A program made the translations under genes and the position numbers. The notes beneath the pieces were generated by a model. That model ran no database searches. It worked only from the letters and a program-made list of their open reading frames with translations, and was not told where the DNA came from. From assembly GCA_029243545.1 (NCBI GenBank), contig JAQWRV010000002.1, positions 124,001-188,000 of the forward strand: a stretch of 64,000 nt of DNA, read 5' to 3'. Below are positions 50,110 through 59,322 of this stretch, piece after piece (the stretch's first letter is position 1; every line of letters begins with the position of its first letter). The stretch is from Rhodospirillaceae bacterium (GTDB lineage Bacteria; Pseudomonadota; Alphaproteobacteria; Rhodospirillales; Rhodospirillaceae).

Positions 50110-50562
50110 ATGTCTCGGCTCTTATCTTTGATGGTTATCTTGTTGCTTGCGCCTTCAGGAAGCATTCTGGTCCCGGCTCAGGCTCAAAATATGTCGCGTG
50201 AATTTCACACTGATCTTTCTGCAGGCAACCAAACCCGCCTCACCATCAGTCCAGCATCTGGTACTGCCGATCTTGTTCTTGATCTTACAACGCTGACTTT
50301 GTCATGGGATGTGAGATTCAAAGATCTAATTTCCAAACCTACGGCTGCCACGCTCAACGGCCCTTCCCAGCCTGGAGCAAACGGTTTGCCTTACATCGAT
50401 CTCGCGCCAAACGGCATCGTCAGTCCCTTAACGGGGTCGGCAGTCCTCAACGAAGCAGAAGTTCAATACCTCCTTACAGGCTGGTCATACGTAAACATCA
50501 CTACTGAAAAATGGCCATTTGGCGAAGTACGTGGTCAGCTCGACGTAGGTCCACGGCAATAA
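50110..50562 (+). CDS. CHRD-domain secreted protein (1)
   Basis: A 150-residue protein with a signal peptide (ending PAQAQ) and a CHRD domain. The typical end is present: a GxxxYLLTGWSYVNITTEKW stretch, then PFGEVRGQL. CHRD domains were first named in chordin, and their role in bacteria is unknown. It has a paralogue at 58460-58927 with the same ending. It converges with the symporter gene after a 20-base gap. Confidence 0.8.
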   Translation: MSRLLSLMVILLLAPSGSILVPAQAQNMSREFHTDLSAGNQTRLTISPASGTADLVLDLTTLTLSWDVRFKDLISKPTAATLNGPSQPGANGLPYIDLAPNGIVSPLTGSAVLNEAEVQYLLTGWSYVNITTEKWPFGEVRGQLDVGPRQ

Positions 50563-50582
50563 AAACTGCGCCGCTCAACTCA

Positions 50583-52133
50583 TCATCGAGAGACAAACCG
50601 ATCTAGATGGTCTTGTGTATACCCCGGTGTGAATTTTGAAACCGCATAGGTGACCACCACACTTAGGATCACGCCGGCAGCAGCAATAGAGAATGAATTG
50701 CCCGCATCTCGTTCCAGCCACGCCGTGACGTCATGCACAAAACTTCCCGGTAATCCTGTTGCAGTGACAAACCCCGACACCACGCTGATGAAAAACGATC
50801 CGCCCGTAAAGAACCCTACATAAACGGCAATCTTGGTCACGCCCGGCCAGAGGATGCCAAGAATCAGCGGACCGGCGAAGGCGGACGACATGCCGCCAAA
50901 GCCAATAGCGCCAAGCAAGGTGATGTTAAAATCTTGCCCCATCCAAGCCACACCCGCAGATGCAATAAGTACAGCAAATGTAGCGATTCGACCGATCTTG
51001 AGGGCCGTCTTATCGGTATCTTCGTCTGATCGATGGGCTTCAAACTTGGGTGCGTAGCTCAACCGATACAAGTCATTAGCAAAGATCTGCCCCATGGTGA
51101 TGACCGTGCCATCGGCTGTCGACATCACCGCTGCCAATATGCCGATGCCGAGAAAGGCGGCCAGCCAAGCCGGTAGAAGTTCAATGAAAAGTTGAGGCAC
51201 TACATCATTGGCGGCCGTCCCGACAAGGTCATCTCCCAGCACCGCTCGCCCAAGGATACCACCGAATGCCATGCACGGCATGATCAAGCCAAAGATGAAC
51301 GAGGCCTGGATAAACCGGCATCTTTGGCTCTCGTCCTTTAATGCCCAGAGCTTGTTGCCGTTATGTGGCAGCAGACCCAAAGGTATGAAAGATATAAAAA
51401 AGGCCAAAGCGTGCCAGGCGTTAGCCGTCACCGGACTCGCCGAGTTGAAGACTTGAACCGTTTTCGGATCTAACGTTTCAATTTTCTGCAAAACCGCGCT
51501 CAGACCACCATCAACGCCGAAACCCACCAGAAACATGATCAGGACGGCGATGGCCAGCAGCACCATGATGAAACCCTGCACACCATCGGTGAATACATCT
51601 GCATGGGCGCCTCCCATGACCACATATCCGGCAAGCACTGCAGTGGTAATCGCCAGGGCGACCGGCAGCGATAAGCCCAACATGGTCTCAAACATCACCA
51701 GCCCAGATACCAGCTGGCTCGCCAAATAGAACAACAAAATCAATGTGTAGACTGATGTGATGATACGAATGGCGTCCGACTGGTACTTTTCACCAAGGTA
51801 CTCGGGGATGGAACGGGCTCCGAAATTCGCACCCGCGTGAGCCACCGCGTGCTGGCACAAGAGCACACCCGTGTAGAGCCCTAACGGGTAGACGAACATG
51901 AACCACATGGTCGACAGACCAAAGTGATAGGCCAGAGCCGGGATGCCGAGGAACGTGGCGCCAGATGCCGCAGTTGAGGTAAACGCAAGCGCCAGGAAGA
52001 TCGGCCCGTAGCCGCCACGGGCAGTGGCATAATCGTCAGCGTTCTTTACACGTTTGCTGCCGATGATGCCAAACACCACCATCATTGCAACATAGAGAAA
52101 CAGGAAGATCCAAGAATACGTTTCGAGAGTCAT
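50583..52133 (-). CDS. Sodium:solute symporter family transporter
   Basis: A 516-residue inner-membrane protein with about 13 hydrophobic segments. The sodium-solute symporter family is shown by GSKRVKNADDYATARGGYGP near residue 26, TSTAASGATFLGIPALAYH and GILAAVMSTADGTVITMGQI. These proteins use the sodium gradient to import organic acids, amino acids or sugars. It is alone on its strand upstream of the CHRD gene. It follows the cupin gene by 104 bases. Confidence 0.88.
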   Translation of the reverse strand: MTLETYSWIFLFLYVAMMVVFGIIGSKRVKNADDYATARGGYGPIFLALAFTSTAASGATFLGIPALAYHFGLSTMWFMFVYPLGLYTGVLLCQHAVAHAGANFGARSIPEYLGEKYQSDAIRIITSVYTLILLFYLASQLVSGLVMFETMLGLSLPVALAITTAVLAGYVVMGGAHADVFTDGVQGFIMVLLAIAVLIMFLVGFGVDGGLSAVLQKIETLDPKTVQVFNSASPVTANAWHALAFFISFIPLGLLPHNGNKLWALKDESQRCRFIQASFIFGLIMPCMAFGGILGRAVLGDDLVGTAANDVVPQLFIELLPAWLAAFLGIGILAAVMSTADGTVITMGQIFANDLYRLSYAPKFEAHRSDEDTDKTALKIGRIATFAVLIASAGVAWMGQDFNITLLGAIGFGGMSSAFAGPLILGILWPGVTKIAVYVGFFTGGSFFISVVSGFVTATGLPGSFVHDVTAWLERDAGNSFSIAAAGVILSVVVTYAVSKFTPGYTQDHLDRFVSR

Positions 52134-52237
52134 GAGATTCTACCAGTGGCGCGACGCGTCTACGCTGTACAATACCTAGAAGCCGACTTCACGTAATCGG
52201 AAACCGGCTTTTGGCGCACAATGACTAAATAGCGGTT

Positions 52238-52708
52238 TTATTTTGTAGGCGACGGAACGTAGTGCTCGATAATCACTGAGTCTTCATGAAACTCATATAC
52301 GTTGGCGGCGCTGCCAGACTTTTGCAGCACGTCACCGGGCATGAGTTCCGTCACCGTTCCGCCTAAATTTGCGGTCAAGCGTCCTGTCGCCAAATACACG
52401 ACGGTATCTTTTGTATTCGGGGGCGGCATAAATTTGGATCCACCGGGAATGGAAACAGCACGCACGCCACTGCCACCGTAAACAGTGACGGTTACATGCA
52501 CAGCGTCTGCGGGCGCTGCCGCAACGGCTTCATCGCCACGTGCGATCATCGGATTGCCACCCTCTTCCCACAAAGCGGCAGCAATCACCATCTGCTCGCC
52601 GGCTGGAAAAACCTTGCCGGATGCACTTTCGGCCGCACTTTGACCAAATGCCGGTCCTGAAACCATAAGTGCCGTAAAAAATAACAATCCCCGTTTTCCG
52701 AGTTTCAT
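52238..52708 (-). CDS. Exported cupin-domain protein
   Basis: About 156 residues from the ATG at 52708, with a signal peptide (ending GPAFGQ). The body is a small beta-barrel: ATGRLTANLGGTVTELMPGD then the end VIIEHYVPSP. The metal ligands of enzyme-type cupins are not clearly present. AGGGGA lies about eight bases before the ATG, and the longer open frame to 52819 is antisense-free but not gene-like. It follows the three-repeat COG4315-type gene by 53 bases on the same strand. Confidence 0.7.
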   Translation of the reverse strand: MKLGKRGLLFFTALMVSGPAFGQSAAESASGKVFPAGEQMVIAAALWEEGGNPMIARGDEAVAAAPADAVHVTVTVYGGSGVRAVSIPGGSKFMPPPNTKDTVVYLATGRLTANLGGTVTELMPGDVLQKSGSAANVYEFHEDSVIIEHYVPSPTK

Positions 52709-52761
52709 TCTGTGATCCCCTGTTATAACTAATTGTCTTGAGAAGCTGACTAGGTTTACGG

Positions 52762-53949
52762 CTACGGCCGTCTCAGAGTGCCCTGCAAGGCCTTGCCGGA
52801 ATGCATGACAACGTTCCATGCCCGGTTTCCACCGTGGCGGTACCCAAGAAAAGAACCCTGCGTTTTATCTCGCGTGTTGGTGAACAATCGACGGCCTTTA
52901 TAGGCCCATTGGCGACGTCCGTCAGACAATATGACAATGGCCCAATTACCGCCAGGTGCGACGTCAGTTTCAGTTGCAAACACCGGAATCCACTCTTCTT
53001 CGAGGCATTCAAACTCGCAGCCTTCAACGGCCTGACGTGCCACAGAAAAAAGCTTGCTGGGATCCCAGATGTAAATGGTTTGGCTATTCAAATCCGCCAA
53101 CATCTCTCCTGCATCGGTATCATGCACCGTGACCCAAGAGGGATAAGGTGGGCGCGGCTCCAGCACCATCGCGCTCATCGTATTCCCTTCGGAATCAAAT
53201 TGGACTTCGTGTCCCTGAGCCTCTTGGATTAGTACGTCGCCCGAATAGCGAAACAACGGCTGGCCATTGTACGCCCATTGCTTCAGACCATCGACGCGCG
53301 TTACAACAGACCATTCCCCGATCGACCGGGCAACACGCGGTGCGATAACCGGGCTCCAATCAGTTTTACAGCTTGTTTCAACGCATAAAGACGCCACGTC
53401 CACTTCCGCTTGAGGCGCATACAATGTTTTCTGATGTCCGTCTGCTGCCACATACCCCATTAAAGTAGTTTCAATCTGTATACCTGGGGGCGTGGGAATT
53501 TCTATAAAAGCTATATCCCAAAGCAACCCGGAGCCTTCGCCGTAGGTGTCACCGGGCGATTGATCGACATTGTATCGATAGAGTGGTTTGTCATTGTACG
53601 CCCATTGGAGACTTTCGACTTCATTTTCACCAACGGTATCTACGCGGGTAATCACTGACCATCCGTTTCCAGTGATCGCATTTTCCGGCGCCGCATACGC
53701 CGGCCACGCCAAAGCACAGCCTTCAACACAACTAGATGTACCTGGCGCATTATCGCGCTTAGAGACGTATAACGTCATGCCTTGTGCGTCGGTTATCGCC
53801 CAGCCATGCCCCTTAGCTTCCAGGGTGATTTCTTGGGGAGCGGCCGGCGCCTCTACAGCTGCCAAAGCCTGCGCTAACATAAGGACAAAAGCCCCAACAA
53901 ACAAAAGCGCATATACAACGAGATTATCCGCTCGCACACGAGACGTCAT
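52762..53949 (-). CDS. Secreted three-repeat protein of the COG4315 (Yx[FWY]xxD) type
   Basis: A 395-residue exported protein with a signal sequence at about 10-32. It has three units of about 100 residues. Each carries a TLY-type strand, a Cys pair (CVEGC at 74-78, then CVETSC and CEFEC), a Trp-Pro or Trp-containing segment and the closing pattern QWAYxxxPLYRYxxDxxPG, as in LQWAYNDKPLYRY, KQWAYNGQPLFRY and RQWAYKGRRLFTN. The family is unknown in function; single-unit members are often lipoproteins. It ends the left-hand four-gene unit, 46 bases after the DUF1552 gene. A one-unit relative begins at 63592. Confidence 0.82.
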   Translation of the reverse strand: MTSRVRADNLVVYALLFVGAFVLMLAQALAAVEAPAAPQEITLEAKGHGWAITDAQGMTLYVSKRDNAPGTSSCVEGCALAWPAYAAPENAITGNGWSVITRVDTVGENEVESLQWAYNDKPLYRYNVDQSPGDTYGEGSGLLWDIAFIEIPTPPGIQIETTLMGYVAADGHQKTLYAPQAEVDVASLCVETSCKTDWSPVIAPRVARSIGEWSVVTRVDGLKQWAYNGQPLFRYSGDVLIQEAQGHEVQFDSEGNTMSAMVLEPRPPYPSWVTVHDTDAGEMLADLNSQTIYIWDPSKLFSVARQAVEGCEFECLEEEWIPVFATETDVAPGGNWAIVILSDGRRQWAYKGRRLFTNTRDKTQGSFLGYRHGGNRAWNVVMHSGKALQGTLRRP

Positions 53950-53995
53950 AAAACTAGCCTTTCTTAATCATCATGCAGCCGTGTTCGCGGCGCGC

Positions 53996-55366
53996 TTATG
54001 CTAGAATTTCTGTGATGGGTTTGGATGTCTCTAACGACTTGGTTCCCCAAGTCTGAACAGGAACGCCCATGGCCTGCATAGCTGTAAGGCCAACCCGGGT
54101 GATCGGATCACCACCGCCAGCAACGTACATGCCCTGTTTAACGCGCCCCCCGGCGCCTCCAATGAGGTAGGCAGGCACCCCATCAATGGTATGCAATCGG
54201 GCATAATTAGTTTCAGTTGTTGCCATGACGAGGCAGTTATCGAGCAGTGTGCCGTCACCCTCAGGAATGCCATCTAAAATATCGATGTAAGTGGCTAACC
54301 CGTCCATTGCACTCTTATTGAACCAATAAGTTAGAGGCTGATATCCGATCTCTGAATCTATGGCTTCTTCATGCGTCAGGAGGTGATGGGTATAAGTTTC
54401 GCCGACGCGACGTACATTGGCAAAGTTATCGGTGAAAACCAGGTTGAAAATTTTAGTTTGGTTGCACGCCACTGCCATGGCCAAAATCTTCGCCATAACC
54501 TTATGGGTATCAACAACGGAATCCATTTCTCTAACTCTAATGTACTCGTCTTCTTTCTGTTCACGCGGCCGCTCGGGCACAACACAGGCTTCATTGGGCT
54601 CTGGTTTCTGAAGCTGAAGCGACAATTGATTCTCAACTTCTCGGATTGACGTGAAGTACTCATCGAGACGCTGCCTATCAGTCGCACCAAGTGTCTTAAC
54701 GAAGTCCTTAGTTTCCTCGGTAAAGGCAGAAAGCACACTTTTACGCAGTGCGACCGCAGGGTCGGGTTTGAAATCCGCTTTGTTCGGATCAGCAAATTCG
54801 GGGCCATAAATGCGGTCAAACAACGCGACGGGATCAACTTCAGCGCCAGCGCGGTTATAGGTATTGCGCGCGCTGTAATTCTCACGCGCTATACCGACAC
54901 TGGTTACATCGAGATTGCGAAACCGTGCTCCTTCACCAATCACGTCTCCAATTAACAAGTCGAGCGTTGGCGCCGGAACATCACCGCCAGCCTCTGGCGC
55001 AGATCCCGTGCGAACGACCACCCAGCCACTATGGTGGGTGTAATTAGAACGCCCATCCAACGGCATATTGAAGTTTCCGAAATACGTCATCTTGTCTTTG
55101 TGCGGAATCAGCGATGCTGTTTCCTCCAAAAACTCGATGCCGGGGCCTGTTGACTGTTTTTCAACAACGGCACGTTTAGGCGTATGCCCCATCCCCCAAT
55201 ACCACGTACCGAAACGAACCGGCATGGGCGCGCCACTCGCTAGAGCCGTCCCGTTAGTATTTAGAAAACAGTCCAAGAATGGCAGAGCCAACGAAACGAC
55301 GCCGCCGCCCATGAGGCTGCGCAGCATCTGCCTACGGGACGTCTTGCGGGGAATAAAGAAACTCAT
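53996..55366 (-). CDS. Tat-exported DUF1552 protein (left copy)
   Basis: The 456-residue protein begins with a twin-arginine leader (SRRQMLRSLMGGG). The DUF1552 family follows: FLDCFLNTNGTALASGAPMP, RFGTWYWGMGHTP, LDLLIGDVIGEGARFRNLD, and the end TRVGLTAMQAMGVPVQTWG. DUF1552 is of unknown function but appears related to DUF1501 and alkaline-phosphatase-like folds. AAGGAG lies eight bases before the ATG. It overlaps the DUF1592 gene by 4 bases (ATGA), so translation is coupled. DUF1552/DUF1592 gene pairs are well known in Planctomycetes and myxobacteria. Confidence 0.85.
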   Translation of the reverse strand: MSFFIPRKTSRRQMLRSLMGGGVVSLALPFLDCFLNTNGTALASGAPMPVRFGTWYWGMGHTPKRAVVEKQSTGPGIEFLEETASLIPHKDKMTYFGNFNMPLDGRSNYTHHSGWVVVRTGSAPEAGGDVPAPTLDLLIGDVIGEGARFRNLDVTSVGIARENYSARNTYNRAGAEVDPVALFDRIYGPEFADPNKADFKPDPAVALRKSVLSAFTEETKDFVKTLGATDRQRLDEYFTSIREVENQLSLQLQKPEPNEACVVPERPREQKEDEYIRVREMDSVVDTHKVMAKILAMAVACNQTKIFNLVFTDNFANVRRVGETYTHHLLTHEEAIDSEIGYQPLTYWFNKSAMDGLATYIDILDGIPEGDGTLLDNCLVMATTETNYARLHTIDGVPAYLIGGAGGRVKQGMYVAGGGDPITRVGLTAMQAMGVPVQTWGTKSLETSKPITEILA

Positions 55367-57048
55367 GATCCACGCTCCTTATTGGAAGAGTCTTTAAGTG
55401 AAGCAGCCCGAACACCATCAGGACCTTGTTCAGGCTTTGTCACCATGTACAGGGCGTCGCTAGATGCAATATTGCGAAGCAATACTTTCAAGCTGTGGCC
55501 AGACTCAGAAAAATTGGCTTCGAGATACCGAACAAATTCACGTTCCCCGCGCCCTGGTGCACGACCAGCAGCATAAGAGTACATCTGGTTTGTCAAACAC
55601 GCAGGGGCACCCGGATGATCGTGCATGGCTTGGGCCAAAGATTTTGCATCTGAATAAGCAAGACCATCGAGATCACCAGATGGGTCGATCTCCACACCTT
55701 GTTCCGCCACACGGAATTGACCAATGCTATCAAATTGTTCAAAGCCAAGACCGATGGGGTCAGTCAACTTGTGGCACCCAGCACATGACGGAGCGGTCGA
55801 GTGTGCTGTCAATCGATCGCGGGCCGTACGGCTCGGCGCATTAGGGTCGTTAAAGAGAGAAAAATCCACTTCGGCTGGCGGGTCAGGTACTTTCTGACAC
55901 AGCAATAGTTCCCTCACCGCTTTACCCCGTAAGGTTGGAGAGCTTTTGCCAGGATGAGAGAAAAGAGAAAGAAAACCCATCTGAGTCAGAATACCTGCAC
56001 GCCTGTCATCAGCAGGAAACTCGTAACGCTCCCAGCCGCCATCAGGGCGGGTGACTGGAATTTTATATATGCGCCCAAGATGTTCATCCATGAACGTTTC
56101 ACGGGTCGTGAAAAGCTCTGGATAGGCAGCGTCTTTATCGACAACATGATCAACGATAGTTAGCAGAAGCTGCTCTTTAGCACTTTCCGCTGCGTTAATA
56201 CTGTAGGCCGGGTAGATGATGGTATCTTTCTCAAGATTCTCAAATCTTTCCAAGTCGAGAAAGTCTTCGAAAAATGCACGGACACCGCGTTCCAGGCGAA
56301 TCGAATTCATCATCCGGTCGACTTCGCGCACCAAACCTTTTTCCGAGTGCAAATCTCCTGCTGCGGCAGCCTCAAGCAGCATGTCATCTGGTGAAGTATT
56401 CCATAGCAGAAAACTCAGGCGAGACGCCTTAGCGTATCCCGTAAGACGAACACCGCCCGCGGCGGAGGAATCCTGCTCCGTTGCGTCGATGATGAAAAGA
56501 AAATTGGGCGTTACGAGAAGACCGGTCAATCCAAACTCTACACCCTCATAAAACCCACCAAGTTCGTCAGCGACTTTGCCTGAAGCATCAACCGCCGTTT
56601 CAAGTTCAGAGTCCGTCAATGGCCGGCGGTAAAGAGCGCGGCCTACATCCGTAAAAAATTGCCGGCTACAGGCTTCATCGGCGCGACTGGCATCAACTGG
56701 CTCACATGGAATGAGAACCAGTTTATTTTCTTCGTTTACAACCTGGCGCGCGATCGACCGCGCAACATTATAATATTCTTCAAAACCCTTCGGTGTAATC
56801 GGCGCGCTACGTGCGCCGACGGCAAAAAGACCATCAGTGCGCACGAGCGGATCAAACCGACCGGCAATCTCGATATGCTCACCGAACACATCGTGTATGA
56901 TATTGCGATACTGCTCAGATGTCAGGAGACGCATGTCAGGCGGCGCGCCATTCGTTGCCGGCTCTGGTTCGCTACAGGCCGACAAGAAGAACAGCGACGC
57001 AGTCAATGCTATAGCCGTACAACTTCTAATGTACGTTTTAAAACTCAA
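55363..57048 (-). CDS. DUF1592-type c-haem lipoprotein (left copy)
   Basis: About 561 residues from the TTG at 57048, which has AAGGAG seven bases upstream; the open frame to 57081 has no good Shine-Dalgarno. It has a lipobox LSAC (Cys25) then the chain of planctomycete-type domains: DUF1587-like RLLTSEQYRNIIHDVFG, DUF1595-like GRALYRRPLTDSE, DUF1592-like ASRLSFLLWNTSPDD, DUF1588-like FLSLFSHPGKSSPTLRG, and DUF1585-like MYSYAAGRAPG. A CxxCH haem motif (CAGCH) is at 422-426. It is probably a membrane-anchored periplasmic cytochrome. It follows the six-Cys protein by 39 bases. Confidence 0.85.
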   Translation of the reverse strand: MSFKTYIRSCTAIALTASLFFLSACSEPEPATNGAPPDMRLLTSEQYRNIIHDVFGEHIEIAGRFDPLVRTDGLFAVGARSAPITPKGFEEYYNVARSIARQVVNEENKLVLIPCEPVDASRADEACSRQFFTDVGRALYRRPLTDSELETAVDASGKVADELGGFYEGVEFGLTGLLVTPNFLFIIDATEQDSSAAGGVRLTGYAKASRLSFLLWNTSPDDMLLEAAAAGDLHSEKGLVREVDRMMNSIRLERGVRAFFEDFLDLERFENLEKDTIIYPAYSINAAESAKEQLLLTIVDHVVDKDAAYPELFTTRETFMDEHLGRIYKIPVTRPDGGWERYEFPADDRRAGILTQMGFLSLFSHPGKSSPTLRGKAVRELLLCQKVPDPPAEVDFSLFNDPNAPSRTARDRLTAHSTAPSCAGCHKLTDPIGLGFEQFDSIGQFRVAEQGVEIDPSGDLDGLAYSDAKSLAQAMHDHPGAPACLTNQMYSYAAGRAPGRGEREFVRYLEANFSESGHSLKVLLRNIASSDALYMVTKPEQGPDGVRAASLKDSSNKERGS

Positions 57049-57087
57049 TGCCAAACTCCTTGGGCTGAAGAGAACCCCCAATGAGGG

Positions 57088-58287
57088 TCATCTTTCAGCC
57101 GTCTCCGTTTCGTCTGTTTGTTCCGGATGAATAATGAAAGCAGCGTAGGTGCTGATTTCAAATGACGATGAAATATGTGTGCATTCCCCGGTTTCGGGAT
57201 CCGGATAGCCATCAGCCATCTTTTTAGCAGCTTCAAAGAAAGCGGGGCAGCTGAAGTTTCCCGTCGATATAACCGGCCCAAGCCCTCCCGTGAGATATAG
57301 GTACTGTTCCAAGTCGTAGTAACCAGACACCAATCCAAGAGACTGGCCGCCATCCTCAGAAATATCCAAACGGATCGACATATCGCGAATTACGGGATGC
57401 ATGTAATTGTAATTGCCGTAGTACGGTAGCTGAACATCACCAGAGTCTGACAATAGGACTCCGTCAACGATGCGCCCTTTGATGGAATCACCGTAACGCG
57501 GACCAGCGTCTGTGTAATCAACCCGGTAGCTCGCGTAGGGTAAGACATTGCCGGCACTGTCTAACGGAAACTGATCGATCGAACGATAAAAGGTTATTAT
57601 AACATCATCGTCATTGCGCTCATTATCAACACCCTCCACTTCGATCAGGATCATGGCCAAGCCACTGGTGCGGCGCATTTCATTGGCGTTGATATCAATC
57701 ACGCCCTGTTCTCGGTAACCGTAAATACAACCGATAAGCCGATACAATTGATTGTCGACCCCGGGAACACCGTCTGGGCTTGAAAAATTTTCGTGTGCAC
57801 AGGAGTTAGGTGTCGCATTGCCATCAACATTGCCATCTAAATTGATGCCAAATGCGGTGGGCCCTTCGACAGTCAGCAGCGGTGGGTCATCTGTTATCAG
57901 ATGAGGATTGATGCATATATCTTCACCATTCGGACCGCGGCTGCGAGCCGTGAACCACCGGTCCAGCGTGGTGATCAAGCCATCTTGAGTCAGTTCCGAG
58001 CGTTGCTGCTTGGTCAGGTCGCGCCACCAAATTTCGTCATTGCTGATGTTAAGTCCGGCGGGGCACTCATCCATAAATTTGGTTTCGTAAACCGCCGGCA
58101 TCCAGTCTTTAACGACAAACCCTAATGTCTTTCCACCATTTGCCCCTGATGAAGCAGCCTCAGTAGAGGCAGACGCCGGAGTGACAACCTCGGCAGCGGT
58201 CAAGGTTTGCGTCACCAGTGCGGCAGAAACTAACCCCACTGCGGCAATAATCGGGCACTTGGCCATATAATACCTGCATGTATTCAT
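57088..58287 (-). CDS. Exported six-cysteine protein, uncharacterised (left copy)
   Basis: A 399-residue protein with a signal peptide (about residues 1-32, ending QTLTAAE). Conserved with the copy at 59323 are blocks TLGFVV, VYETKFMDECPAGL, NDEIWW, GPNGEDIC, GVDNQLYRLIGCIYG, FPLDSAGNVLPYASYRVDYT, KGRIVDGVL, LPYYGN, FSCPAFFEA and ADGYPDPETGECT. Six Cys (75, 125, 163, 187 and those in FSCPA and GEC) are shared, which suggests three disulfides. I do not recognise a known family. It always precedes the DUF1592 gene. AAGAGAAG lies before the ATG. Confidence 0.7.
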   Translation of the reverse strand: MNTCRYYMAKCPIIAAVGLVSAALVTQTLTAAEVVTPASASTEAASSGANGGKTLGFVVKDWMPAVYETKFMDECPAGLNISNDEIWWRDLTKQQRSELTQDGLITTLDRWFTARSRGPNGEDICINPHLITDDPPLLTVEGPTAFGINLDGNVDGNATPNSCAHENFSSPDGVPGVDNQLYRLIGCIYGYREQGVIDINANEMRRTSGLAMILIEVEGVDNERNDDDVIITFYRSIDQFPLDSAGNVLPYASYRVDYTDAGPRYGDSIKGRIVDGVLLSDSGDVQLPYYGNYNYMHPVIRDMSIRLDISEDGGQSLGLVSGYYDLEQYLYLTGGLGPVISTGNFSCPAFFEAAKKMADGYPDPETGECTHISSSFEISTYAAFIIHPEQTDETETAER

Positions 58288-58459
58288 TTTCTTCTCTTGA
58301 TTGGCGTCGCAGAGCTAAAGCCAAGTCCTTCTAATTTAATGTTTTCCCGTGTGACTTTGCATACGCTTTTCTTCGCCTAGCGGCCACGCTCTTGTTTTTC
58401 GATGGGCACGTCGTGAACACTCAGAATATGGATAGATGTCGCAAAACTCTGGGATTTGT

Positions 58460-58927
58460 CTACTCAGGACGTTGCCGCATCATCTGTCCGCGCAATTCAC
58501 CGGCAGGCAGCTTGGTCGTGTGAATATTGACGTAAATACGGCCGGTCAGCAGGTATTCAAGCTCTCCATCGTTGATTTTCCGCGAACCCTTGAGAGGGCT
58601 TTTCATACCTTCGGGCGCCAAATCAAATAAAATCCCAGCGTTTCCGCCAGGTGTCTGGGGGCCATGGGCATGAGCAGCGACCGCATTTGAAGTCAGACCA
58701 CTATAGGTAATCGTCCAATCGAGACGCTGGGTAGGCCGGTCCAGAACGAATTCAGCCTGTCCACTGCCGGGGCTTTCCGTTGGCGCGCTTTGTTCATCTG
58801 CAGAGAGAAACGCACTAAATTTTATCGGTGGCCCCTCAGTTCCCGAATAATCCTGGGCCTGCGCGATTGGCCCTAAACTCACGCCCATCAATAGGGCCAA
58901 AGCGACATAAAATGCTCGAAAAGACAC
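58460..58927 (-). CDS. CHRD-domain secreted protein (2)
   Basis: About 155 residues from the GTG at 58927, where AAGGAG lies nine bases upstream. The signal peptide ends PIAQAQ. The CHRD domain has the same closing pattern as the copy at 50110, with ELEYLLTGRIYVNIHTTKLP and GELRGQ. The frame upstream to 59074 has no such Shine-Dalgarno. It lies between the two mirror-image units, on the left-hand strand, and precedes the left six-Cys gene by 172 bases, so it may be its first operon gene. Confidence 0.78.
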   Translation of the reverse strand: MSFRAFYVALALLMGVSLGPIAQAQDYSGTEGPPIKFSAFLSADEQSAPTESPGSGQAEFVLDRPTQRLDWTITYSGLTSNAVAAHAHGPQTPGGNAGILFDLAPEGMKSPLKGSRKINDGELEYLLTGRIYVNIHTTKLPAGELRGQMMRQRPE

Positions 58928-59322
58928 GCAGTATGTCTCCTTTTTATCTGCATGGTTCGCGTATGCCCGCCATAACCCGAGGGATGTTTGAATGTCCAGC
59001 GGCCGCCTCTTAAGCGACCAAAAACAGGCCGGTTTCTGCGGGTTATTGAGGGTCCGCGTCCGCTTGGTGACCATTCAACGGCCGTTTTGGTTTTGAGGTT
59101 AGCGCACCTGGTTCTCACGTTCAGCCTTAACGAGAGCCATTTCATACTCCATAGACTGTCGTAACGGCTGGCCTATGCCAAAAGTAAGGTGCAACAGGTG
59201 GCCGTGGTCAATAATCGGGATTTAATTATCCGTGGCGTTTGAGCATCTTACAGATATTCATTGGCATGCATCCGGTCATGGCAACACGCTTGGTGGTCAC
59301 AGGAATCAGGATTTGACGAGTA
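58928..59322. other. Divergent control region at the centre of the mirror-image cluster
   Basis: This 395-base gap lies between the start of the CHRD gene and the start of the right six-Cys gene and must hold promoters for both arms. A minus-strand open frame at 59099-59221 gives a gene-like 40-codon peptide ending in EMALVKAERENQVR, but it has no Shine-Dalgarno and no family I know. It may be a decayed gene end. I found no clear sigma-70 promoter, palindromic operator or tRNA. Confidence 0.45.

Larger units (their letters stand above)
52762..58287 (-). other. Left arm of a mirror-image four-gene duplication
   Basis: On the minus strand the order is six-Cys protein, DUF1592 lipoprotein, DUF1552 protein, COG4315-type protein. 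Gaps are 39 bases, a 4-base overlap, and 46 bases. The same order and spacing class recurs on the plus strand in the right arm. Confidence 0.85.
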
